DNA of 5,791 nucleotides, taken from an uncultured Propionibacteriaceae bacterium. GTDB lineage: Bacteria; Actinomycetota; Actinomycetes; Propionibacteriales; Propionibacteriaceae. The stretch is from the NCBI GenBank assembly GCA_936941515.1, contig CAKZJI010000346.1:1-5791 (forward strand), in the 5' to 3' direction. The translations under genes and the position numbers were made by a program. Each line of letters opens with the position of its first letter. Within the stretch, counting starts at the first letter, position 1. The notes beneath the pieces are model-generated. The model did not search any database. It saw only the letters and a list, made by a program, of their open reading frames with translations, and had not been told where the DNA came from. Shown one piece after another: positions 1 to 5,351 of this stretch.

Positions 1-1107
1 CCGCACACCTGGACCGGTGGGGGCATGCCACTTCACCAGGGTGCCGGGGGCCGGCATGAAGCCACGTCCGGCATCCTCGGCGTTGATGCGGAACTCAATG
101 GAGTGCCCGGTGACGATGGGATCTTCGTAGCCCAGAGCCTCCCCTGAGGCGATGCGGAACATCTCTCGCACCAGGTCCAGGCCCGTGACCTCCTCCGAGA
201 CCGGATGCTCCACCTGCAGCCGGGTGTTGACCTCAAGGAACGAGATGGTGCCATCCTGCCCGACGAGGAACTCACAGGTTCCGGCCCCGACGTAGCCGGC
301 CTCCCTGAGGATCGCCTTCGACGACGAGTACAGCAGCTCCAGCTGCTCCGGAGTCAAGAATGGGGCGGGAGCCTCCTCCACCAACTTCTGGTGACGTCGC
401 TGCAGTGAGCAGTCCCGGGTGGAGACCACCACCACGTTGCCGTGGGCATCAGCTAGGCACTGCGTCTCAACATGCCGGGGTTTGTCCAGATAGCGTTCCA
501 CGAAGCACTCACCGCGGCCGAAGGCGGTGATCGCCTCGCGAGTTGCCGACTCGAAGAGCTCCGGGATCTCCTCCACGGAGCGGGCAACCTTCAAGCCCCG
601 CCCGCCACCGCCGAAGGCAGCCTTGATGGCGATGGGAAGCCCGTGCTCCTCCGCGAAGCGGATCACCTCGTCGGCATCAGCCACCGGATCAGGGGTGCCC
701 GGCACCTGAGGGGCACCCACGCGCTGCGCGATGTGACGGGCCCTGACCTTGTCCCCGAGACTCTCGATGGCCTCCGGGCCCGGCCCGATCCAGATCAGCC
801 CGGCCTCCTGCACTGCTCGCGCGAAATCAGCGTTCTCAGCCAGGAAGCCGTATCCCGGATGAATAGCGTCAGCGCCAGCTCGCTCCGCGATGCTCAACAG
901 CTTGTCCATGTTGAGGTAGGTGTCCGCCGGCGTGGCGCCATCCAGGGAGAAGGCCTCGTCAGCGAGCCGCACGAACAGGGAGGAGGCATCGGAGTCGGCG
1001 TAGACCGCCACTGACGCGATGCCCGCATCACGGGCAGCCCGGATCACCCGCACCGCGATCTCACCACGGTTGGCGATCAGAACCTTTGAGATGGCGTCGT
1101 TGCTCAC
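1..1107 (-). CDS. Acetyl/propionyl-CoA carboxylase alpha subunit (biotin carboxylase part), 3'-truncated by window edge
   Basis: This is the N-terminal 369 residues of a biotin carboxylase; the rest, normally including the biotinyl carrier domain (about 590-600 residues in actinobacterial AccA-type subunits), lies left of the window. The enzyme carboxylates biotin with ATP and bicarbonate and feeds a separate carboxyltransferase beta subunit to make malonyl- or methylmalonyl-CoA in the cytoplasm. Visible motifs are the N-terminal [13 protein letters not shown] (8-20), [10 protein letters not shown] (83-92), K120 in GDK, K162 before the glycine-rich ATP-grasp loop FGGGGRG (165-171), [11 protein letters not shown] (231-241), VEEAPAP (243-249), [11 protein letters not shown] (292-302) with the expected Glu292/Asn294/Arg296, and FRINAED (339-345). 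The start is GTG at 1107-1105, preceded by GGAGGAGG six bases away, and no upstream in-frame start is better. Biotin carboxylase identity is essentially certain. Acetyl versus propionyl specificity cannot be told, because it depends on the beta partner. Confidence 0.96.
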   Translation of the reverse strand, partial: MSNDAISKVLIANRGEIAVRVIRAARDAGIASVAVYADSDASSLFVRLADEAFSLDGATPADTYLNMDKLLSIAERAGADAIHPGYGFLAENADFARAVQEAGLIWIGPGPEAIESLGDKVRARHIAQRVGAPQVPGTPDPVADADEVIRFAEEHGLPIAIKAAFGGGGRGLKVARSVEEIPELFESATREAITAFGRGECFVERYLDKPRHVETQCLADAHGNVVVVSTRDCSLQRRHQKLVEEAPAPFLTPEQLELLYSSSKAILREAGYVGAGTCEFLVGQDGTISFLEVNTRLQVEHPVSEEVTGLDLVREMFRIASGEALGYEDPIVTGHSIEFRINAEDAGRGFMPAPGTLVKWHAPTGPGVR

Positions 1108-1113
1108 CAGTGG

Positions 1114-1121
1114 CCTCCTCC
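1114..1121 (-). promoter_or_regulatory. Strong ribosome binding site of the carboxylase alpha gene
   Basis: Read on the minus strand this is GGAGGAGG, six bases before the GTG at 1107. It is the strongest Shine-Dalgarno sequence in the window and fixes the carboxylase start. The two plus-strand genes at 1204 and 4659 show no comparable site. Confidence 0.85.
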
Positions 1122-1139
1122 AGTTAGGTCTTTCGCCGG

Positions 1140-1145
1140 AGTCTA
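1140..1145 (-). promoter_or_regulatory. Possible -10 element for the carboxylase gene
   Basis: On the minus strand the hexamer is TAGACT, matching the actinobacterial TAnnnT pattern, and it lies about 33 bp upstream of the GTG start, which would give a short leader containing the ribosome binding site. I see no convincing -35 at 16-19 bp, so this is a weak call. Confidence 0.3.
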
Positions 1146-1190
1146 GTGGAGGTGGTGAGGTCGATGTGTCCCTTGAGGCAAAAGCGACAC

Positions 1191-1196
1191 TACCCT
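1191..1196 (+). promoter_or_regulatory. Possible -10 element for leaderless Nudix transcript
   Basis: TACCCT fits TAnnnT and ends seven bases before the ATG at 1204, the spacing expected if transcription starts at or next to the start codon. The bases before the ATG (CTTTAACCC) contain no Shine-Dalgarno match, which agrees with a leaderless mRNA, common in actinobacteria. A clear -35 is absent; TTGAGG at 1173-1178 sits too close (12 bp). Confidence 0.4.
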
Positions 1197-1203
1197 TTAA
1201 CCC

Positions 1204-1695
1204 ATGCCTACCCCCGAGTACATCGTCGACCTTCGCCGTCACATCGGGCACGACCCCCTCTGGCTGATGGGGGCCAGCGTCGTGATCCTGCGTGACGGCC
1301 TCAAGGGAAGGGAGGTGCTGCTGTTCCAGCGCGCAGACACCGGTGAATGGGACGTGATCGCGGGCATCGTCGAGCCGGGGGAGCATCCAGCCCAGACCGT
1401 TGTGCGGGAGGCCTGGGAGGAGGGATGCATTGAGATTGCCGTTGAACGGCTGCTCTGGGTTGATGTGATGGATGAGATCACCTACCCCAACGGGGACAGG
1501 TGCCGATTCCTGGACCATGGTTTCCAGGGACGCATCATTGGTGGCTCGCCCAGCGTCGGCGACGGTGAGGCCAGCGACCTCGGCTGGTTCCCCGTTGACC
1601 GGCTGCCGCATCCCCGCAGGAAACGGTTGGAAGCCCAGATCAGGTTCTGCCTGGCCCAGCCAGAAGACGTCGTCTTCGACCTGGTGGCATGGTGA
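1204..1695 (+). CDS. Nudix hydrolase (NUDIX domain protein, ADP-ribose pyrophosphatase-like)
   Basis: A 163-residue single-domain Nudix protein, predicted to hydrolyse a nucleoside diphosphate linked to another moiety, with divalent metal, in the cytoplasm; the substrate is not identifiable. The Nudix box spans residues 54-76 as G-x5-E-x7-R-E-A-W-E-E-G-C-I, keeping Gly54, Glu60, Arg68, Glu69, Glu72 and Glu73 needed for metal binding and catalysis. The usual second glycine of the box (EExG) is Cys75, with glycine one residue earlier. The N-terminus, [21 protein letters not shown] (residues 7-27 in part), is a layout I recognise from actinobacterial Nudix proteins, which supports the ATG at 1204. 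No ribosome binding site precedes it, so the mRNA may be leaderless. The stop overlaps the start of the next gene, so the two are probably co-transcribed. Confidence 0.93.
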   Translation: MPTPEYIVDLRRHIGHDPLWLMGASVVILRDGLKGREVLLFQRADTGEWDVIAGIVEPGEHPAQTVVREAWEEGCIEIAVERLLWVDVMDEITYPNGDRCRFLDHGFQGRIIGGSPSVGDGEASDLGWFPVDRLPHPRRKRLEAQIRFCLAQPEDVVFDLVAW

Positions 1696-2093
1696 GGCGC
1701 CTTGCGGGGCTGCTGGCGGTGATCGCCCTAGCCGGCTGCACCACCCCGCCACCAGAGCTGCCAGGACCCGAGCCGAGGGTGTCGGTGAGCGTGCCCAGCG
1801 ACGGCGTCACCTTGGCGCAGCTGGGATTTCGCAACGGCCCGTCCGCTTTAGTGCTGCCCGCGGGCATGGTGATCCGCGATCGGGTGGATCTCGGCACGAA
1901 CGTCACGATGACCATCACATCCCCCCCGGGAGAAAGGATCGCCGCATGGCTGAGACAGAACCTGCCCGCCGCCGGATTCGAGATCACGGCTGACGGGCAG
2001 GATTCGCTGCTATTCCACCGAGGCCCGTGGCAGGGGGCTTTCACCGTCTCCGGTGACCTGTCGGCCCTGAGCCTGCGCCCAGACCGCGAGTGA
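1689..2093 (+). CDS. Small putative lipoprotein of unknown function
   Basis: A 134-residue protein with a typical lipoprotein signal: MVRR, a short hydrophobic stretch (residues 5-15) and the lipobox LAGC with the cysteine at 17, so it should be lipidated and anchored on the outer face of the cytoplasmic membrane. The mature part begins with a Pro/Thr-rich linker ([12 protein letters not shown], 18-29), then a compact mixed-sequence domain with several alternating hydrophobic runs (around 30-36, 52-60 and 68-76) and no membrane segment. I do not recognise its family. ATG at 1689 overlaps the Nudix gene by 7 bp; GTG at 1692 would overlap by 4 bp and keep the signal peptide, so either could be used. 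Expression is probably coupled to the Nudix gene. Its TGA directly abuts the stop of the convergent FilP-like gene. Confidence 0.82.
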   Translation: MVRRLAGLLAVIALAGCTTPPPELPGPEPRVSVSVPSDGVTLAQLGFRNGPSALVLPAGMVIRDRVDLGTNVTMTITSPPGERIAAWLRQNLPAAGFEITADGQDSLLFHRGPWQGAFTVSGDLSALSLRPDRE

Positions 2094-3059
2094 CTATTCC
2101 TCGTCCCCTCCGGGATTGAGATTTGCTGCCAGAGCGCTGCCGCCCAGAGTGGACAGCATCTGTCGGACATTGGCCAACTGCTCGGTAATGGAGTCGCGAC
2201 GGGCGGCAAGCGCACTGAGTTCACGCTCTGAATCTCGCTTGACCCGCTCAGCGGCCACGCGGGCGTTCTCAAGCCGATTCTTCGCTTCGGTGGCTGCCTT
2301 CTCCCGCTCTTCCTCTGCCGCGGCATGGGCTTCCTCCAGCACCCGGGTGGCTTCGGTTTGAGCTTCGGTGAGCTTGTCATTGGCCACGGCCAGAGCCCGC
2401 TCGTGGTTGGCCATCTGTGTGGCGAACTCGGCAGTGGCGCGCTCCCTGCGCTCGGCCAGGGTCGCCTCGAACTCGGCTGCGGCGGCACCGGCGGCTGCGC
2501 GTTGCTTCTCAAACACAGCCTCTGCCTCCCGGCGACGAGCCGATGCTTCGCGATCCGCGTGGTCTAGCAGCTCATCGGCCTCACGCTTGGCCTGCTCCAG
2601 CACCCGGGCCGCATCCGACTCCGCCTTGGAGCGGGTCTCCGTGGCGTAGCCGTCGGCTGCGTTGCGGGCGTGCTCCGCCTCGTGCGCGACCTGCATCTGC
2701 ATGGCCTCGGCGTCCTGCTGGGCGCGAGCACGGATATCCTCGGACTCAGCCTGCGCCAGGTTGAGCATCTGGGAGATGCGGTCCCCCAAGGCATTGAAAT
2801 CAGTTGCCCCCTGCCCGGACAGGGCTGCATTCGTCTGGGCCTCCGACAGCTGCGACTGTAGGTCGGTGACCTTCTGCTGCAGGCTGTTGACGCGATTCTG
2901 AGAGGCCTCCAGTGCCTGATTCAACTTATTGATCTCGACGGTCTGGGTGGCCGCCTCCTGAAGCGCTGCAGCGTGCGTCTGCCGCATACGGCGTAGCACA
3001 GAGTCCACCTGTGCGGGGTCATACCCTCTGCGCACCGTTGCGAATGTTTCGTCGGTCAT
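2094..3059 (-). CDS. filP: FilP-like coiled-coil cytoskeletal protein with N-terminal DivIVA-like motif
   Basis: A 321-residue protein rich in Ala, Glu, Arg and Gln and almost entirely predicted coiled coil. It opens with a short DivIVA-like motif (TVRRGYDPAQVDSVLRRM, 8-25), then a first coil (about 26-75), a Gly/Asn-containing break (about 78-90), the motif LGDRISQMLNLAQAE (91-105), a long proline-free rod to about 305 and a Gly/Pro-rich tail. The closing segment RRDSITEQLANVRQML (287-302) and the overall length (about 310 residues) match my recollection of Streptomyces FilP, an intermediate-filament-like protein that interacts with DivIVA and stiffens hyphal tips; no alignment was run. In an organism that may not form hyphae, a role in polar growth or cell shape is an inference. 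The ATG at 3059 overlaps the upstream TGA (ATGA) and has AGGAG four bases before it, implying translational coupling with the Scy-like gene. A generic DivIVA-domain protein is the alternative. Confidence 0.88.
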   Translation of the reverse strand: MTDETFATVRRGYDPAQVDSVLRRMRQTHAAALQEAATQTVEINKLNQALEASQNRVNSLQQKVTDLQSQLSEAQTNAALSGQGATDFNALGDRISQMLNLAQAESEDIRARAQQDAEAMQMQVAHEAEHARNAADGYATETRSKAESDAARVLEQAKREADELLDHADREASARRREAEAVFEKQRAAAGAAAAEFEATLAERRERATAEFATQMANHERALAVANDKLTEAQTEATRVLEEAHAAAEEEREKAATEAKNRLENARVAAERVKRDSERELSALAARRDSITEQLANVRQMLSTLGGSALAANLNPGGDEE

Positions 3060-4453
3060 CTGTCTCCTAGTTCCTCCTCGCCGGGGACGGCCAACGCCTC
3101 AATGACCCCGGACAATTTACCTAGTTGTGAAGTGATCTCGGCGCGTTGCTTAGCGAGGAGTGCTACTTCTGCGCGGGCCTCGTCAAGGCGTCGGCGAGCA
3201 TCCGTGCGGACCTGGTCCGCTTCGGCGCGGGCTTGAGCCACTTCGCGGGTGGCGGCCTCACGGTCGGCCCGCAGCTTCGTGTAATGCTCTGAATAGAGCT
3301 GATCGAGTTCCGAGACCGCCTGCTCCCTCAGCGTGCGTGCCTCCTCACGTGCCGAGGACAGCAGCTGATTCGCCCGCTCCATGAGATCCCGGGACTCCTC
3401 CTGCGCGGCCCGGCGGCGGCTCTGCGCCTCAGCGTCCGCGGACTTTCGGGTGCGCTCCGCCTCGATTTCGGCTGTGGACAGCAGCGTCCCGACACGTTCG
3501 TTCGCTTCTCTGACGGCTGTGACTGCGGCGGCCTCCGCAACAGCCAACTCATGCTGGCGGGCGGCGACGTGGGCCTCCAGGTTTTCGCGCTGCTCCTGAA
3601 TCCAGGCTTTCAACTCCGACTCGGCGTCCAGCCGACGGCGTTCCAGATCTGCCTCCACGCTGCCGCGCAACTCCGCCACCGTCTGCTTGGTCCACTCCAG
3701 CTGCGAGGTGGCCTCGGCGAGCATGCGATCCGATTCCTCGTGGGCTGAGGTCAGCAGCTCCTCACGTTGCTTCTCGGCGTCGGTGACGGCCTGCTCGGCG
3801 GAGCCGACTGTCCTGCGGCGCCACTGCCTGGTCTCCGCCCTGACCTCCTCTGCCTCCACCTTGGCGTCCTCGACGATCCGGGTGGCCTCCTCACGTGCCT
3901 CGTCGAGAAGCCTCTGAGCCTCGGTCTCCGCCTCCTCCTGGCGCTCTGCCAACTGCTGCGTGACCGTGCGCTCCCGCTCCGCCAGGCTGGTGTCGAGCTG
4001 CTCCTGCTCGATACGTTTGGCCTCCAGCAGCCGCGATGCCTTGTCCTTGGCCTCGGCGATGATCTGCTCGGCCTCCGCGCGCGCGGCCTCCCGGATCTGC
4101 TCGGCCTCCTCATGCGCCTCCGAACGCAGCTGCTCGCAGCTGCGTTCGGCCCCTGCCACCAGGCGGGCGGCATGGGCGGTGGCCTCCCGCATCGTTGATT
4201 GGGCCTCTGTGTCGGCGTGGGCCAGGCGCTGCTGAACCTGCTCGCGAGAGCGGGCCACCTCCTGCCGGGCCTCGGCGTTCTCGGCCGCCAGATCGTCGGC
4301 TGCCTGCCGCTCCGCCTCATGCCGCCGCAGGATCTCCAGCACCTCGGCGCGCGTCTCAGCACGCAGCTGATCGGCCATCGCCTGGGCCTGGTCGAGAATC
4401 CTGGCAGCACGCTCCCCGACATCCGTCAGGGGCGAGCGGGCAGGAAGAGACAT
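3056..4453 (-). CDS. Scy/FilP-family long coiled-coil protein
   Basis: A protein of about 465 residues, nearly all predicted coiled coil, extremely rich in Ala, Glu, Arg and Gln with no membrane segment or signal peptide. Parts of the rod fall into an 11-residue (hendecad) pattern, for example EEAEQIREAAR / AEAEQIIAEAK / DKASRLLEAKR, as described for Streptomyces Scy, a polarity scaffold encoded directly upstream of filP. Here it is much shorter than Scy (about 1300 residues) and has no DivIVA-like motif. It begins with VGERAARILDQAQA, like LGDRISQMLNLAQA of the FilP-like neighbour, and ends with RAEITSQLGKL, like RDSITEQLANV there. I chose ATG 4453 because it sits just before that shared N-terminal motif. 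In-frame TTG at 4489 or 4510 would add 12 or 19 residues, and none of the three has a convincing ribosome binding site. Its stop overlaps the filP start by 4 bp. Confidence 0.82.
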   Translation of the reverse strand: MSLPARSPLTDVGERAARILDQAQAMADQLRAETRAEVLEILRRHEAERQAADDLAAENAEARQEVARSREQVQQRLAHADTEAQSTMREATAHAARLVAGAERSCEQLRSEAHEEAEQIREAARAEAEQIIAEAKDKASRLLEAKRIEQEQLDTSLAERERTVTQQLAERQEEAETEAQRLLDEAREEATRIVEDAKVEAEEVRAETRQWRRRTVGSAEQAVTDAEKQREELLTSAHEESDRMLAEATSQLEWTKQTVAELRGSVEADLERRRLDAESELKAWIQEQRENLEAHVAARQHELAVAEAAAVTAVREANERVGTLLSTAEIEAERTRKSADAEAQSRRRAAQEESRDLMERANQLLSSAREEARTLREQAVSELDQLYSEHYTKLRADREAATREVAQARAEADQVRTDARRRLDEARAEVALLAKQRAEITSQLGKLSGVIEALAVPGEEELGDR

Positions 4454-4519
4454 GATCCAATTCTGATGCTCCGGACCACTTGGCTTCAAGTCTCTCTCGG
4501 GGGCGGTCAACCGGCGATA

Positions 4520-4535
4520 ACACCGTCTTCGGTGT
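4520..4535. repeat. Perfect inverted repeat in the presumed leader of the Scy-like gene
   Basis: ACACCG-TCTT-CGGTGT is a perfect 6-bp stem with a 4-base loop. It has no following T-run on either strand, so it is not a canonical intrinsic terminator. If transcription of the coiled-coil operon starts in the AT-rich island near 4560, the hairpin lies in its 5' leader. It could equally be a small protein-binding site or chance. Confidence 0.45.
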
Positions 4536-4562
4536 GGCGGGACCCGGAATACAGGCCTGGCT

Positions 4563-4568
4563 ACGGTA
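4563..4568 (-). promoter_or_regulatory. Possible -10 element for the coiled-coil operon
   Basis: On the minus strand the hexamer reads TACCGT (TAnnnT), directly after the A-rich run AACAAATGAAAA, the only AT-rich patch in the gap. It would give a leader of roughly 100 bases before ATG 4453. No -35 close to TTGACA is seen at the right spacing, so confidence is low. Confidence 0.3.
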
Positions 4569-4610
4569 TTTTCATTTGTTTCGGCAGTGACCGTCTTGTG
4601 TCGGAAACCT

Positions 4611-4628
4611 GGTTGACAATCGACAACC
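4611..4628. promoter_or_regulatory. Imperfect dyad GGTTG-N8-CAACC containing TTGACA; candidate operator or -35
   Basis: GGTTGACAATCGACAACC has 5-bp perfect arms and 14 of 18 positions symmetric, the look of a dimeric regulator site. It includes TTGACA (4613-4618), a consensus -35 hexamer, 31-48 bp before the GTG at 4659. A matching -10 at 17 bp is lacking (TGGCCG), so the -35 reading is uncertain; TAACCA at 4646-4651 could serve as a poor -10 with GACAAC (4622-4627) as -35 at 18 bp. Confidence 0.4.
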
Positions 4629-4658
4629 GGTGAACTGGCCGTCTGTAACCATAGATGC

Positions 4659-5351
4659 GTGCCCGTGACCCTGATCGACGCCCTGACTGATTTCGCCCTG
4701 CTCGCCTTGGAAGGTCACGAGGTACTGCGCAATTACGTGGGGGAGAGGGTAGCCTGGCGGGCCGACACCACCCAGCGGAGGCTGTGGATCGGAGAGCAAG
4801 AATTCGAGGTGGCTCTGATCGGCACCTCCTCACACCAGGACAACACCTGGCTGTGGTCGTGGGCCAACCCCATGTACGGCCCCAGCGATCCCGCTGTGGC
4901 ACCCATCATGACCGGGGTGGAGAAAGGCAGGAAGGCTGGCATCCCCGAGTTCTCCCGCCGGGGATTCTCACTGGAGGGGGTCCCAGACTATGGGCTGTGT
5001 CCCGGCTCCGGGGTCGCCTGCGCTGCCGCCCACCTGGCTGGAGTGCCGGTGGTGTACTCCGGCGCCCACGAGTCAGGCGTCGCCTACTTCGCGGTGCTCG
5101 ACTTCAAGCTTCCCGACCCAGACCCCATCGTCCTGCCTCACCTCGCGATGACCGCGGCAACGTACTCGCGGGACAGCCGCCAGAGCGTCGGCACCTATGG
5201 TGTCTTCCGTGGCCTGAACCCAGTCAACACCGACAACGGTGGCCTGGCCCTGACCTTTCCCGATGGCTCGGTGATGAACTTCGTGTTCGACCAATACAAC
5301 CGGATCGCCCACGTTGAGGGCAGATTGCGGGCACGGGACGGGAGCGCCTAG
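4659..5351 (+). CDS. Uncharacterised protein, DUF6882-like
   Basis: A 230-residue soluble protein with no signal peptide or membrane segment. The segment VAWRADTTQRRLWIG (31-45) followed by VALIGTSSHQDNTWLWSWANP (51-71), with the Trp cluster TWLWSWAN at 63-70, resembles the DUF6882 family of actinobacterial proteins of unknown function; this is from memory of the family pattern, not a search. Further visible blocks are LCPGSGVACAAAHL (113-126) with two cysteines, YSGAHESGVAYFAVLDF (133-149), and a C-terminal beta-rich stretch GLALTFPDGSVMNFVFDQYNR (195-215). GTG 4659 is the most upstream start; GTG 4665 two codons later is possible. Neither has a Shine-Dalgarno sequence, so the mRNA may be leaderless. 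It stands alone on the plus strand, divergent from the coiled-coil operon, and its TAG overlaps the stop of maf. No function can be assigned. Confidence 0.85.
   Translation: MPVTLIDALTDFALLALEGHEVLRNYVGERVAWRADTTQRRLWIGEQEFEVALIGTSSHQDNTWLWSWANPMYGPSDPAVAPIMTGVEKGRKAGIPEFSRRGFSLEGVPDYGLCPGSGVACAAAHLAGVPVVYSGAHESGVAYFAVLDFKLPDPDPIVLPHLAMTAATYSRDSRQSVGTYGVFRGLNPVNTDNGGLALTFPDGSVMNFVFDQYNRIAHVEGRLRARDGSA

Larger units (their letters stand above)
4454..4658 (+). promoter_or_regulatory. Divergent intergenic regulatory region
   Basis: This 205-bp gap separates the minus-strand coiled-coil operon from the plus-strand DUF6882-like gene and must hold promoters for both. It contains an AT-rich island (4565-4584, TATTTTCATTTGTTTCGG on the plus strand), a hairpin (4520-4535) and an imperfect dyad with TTGACA (4611-4628), listed separately. 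I see no convincing small ORF or RNA gene in it. Confidence 0.6.

Noticed and set aside
472..1014. 180-residue plus-strand ORF
   Set aside because: It is antisense to the clearly conserved biotin carboxylase and has no recognisable motif; a by-product of high GC.
1472..1993. 173-residue plus-strand ORF in another frame of the Nudix and lipoprotein genes
   Set aside because: The Nudix box and lipobox lie in the other frames; this one is Arg/Ala-rich with no motif.
1640..2512. 290-residue minus-strand ORF
   Set aside because: It runs across the lipoprotein in antisense and the FilP-like gene in another frame. Its Pro/Ser/Arg-rich sequence has no family features.
3767..4198. 143-residue Leu/Gly-rich plus-strand ORF that looks membrane-like
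   Set aside because: It is the complement of coiled-coil Glu/Ala/Gln codons, which naturally read as Leu, Gly and Arg on the other strand; no start signal.
3751..4422. 223-residue Arg/Pro/Ser-rich minus-strand ORF
   Set aside because: It is a frame shadow of the Scy-like gene; the rod pattern belongs to the other frame.
3056..4453. Possible tandem DNA repeat from the repetitive Ala/Glu-rich code
   Set aside because: The 11-residue pattern is at protein level only. I see no long near-identical DNA units, so it is a coiled-coil periodicity and not a DNA repeat array.
4520..4535. Intrinsic terminator
   Set aside because: The stem is short and neither strand has a T-run after it, and it lies upstream of genes on both sides, not downstream.
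4454..4658. CRISPR, tRNA or riboswitch in the largest intergenic gap
   Set aside because: There are no repeated spacers, no cloverleaf or TTCGAATC-like T-loop, and no recognisable riboswitch core.
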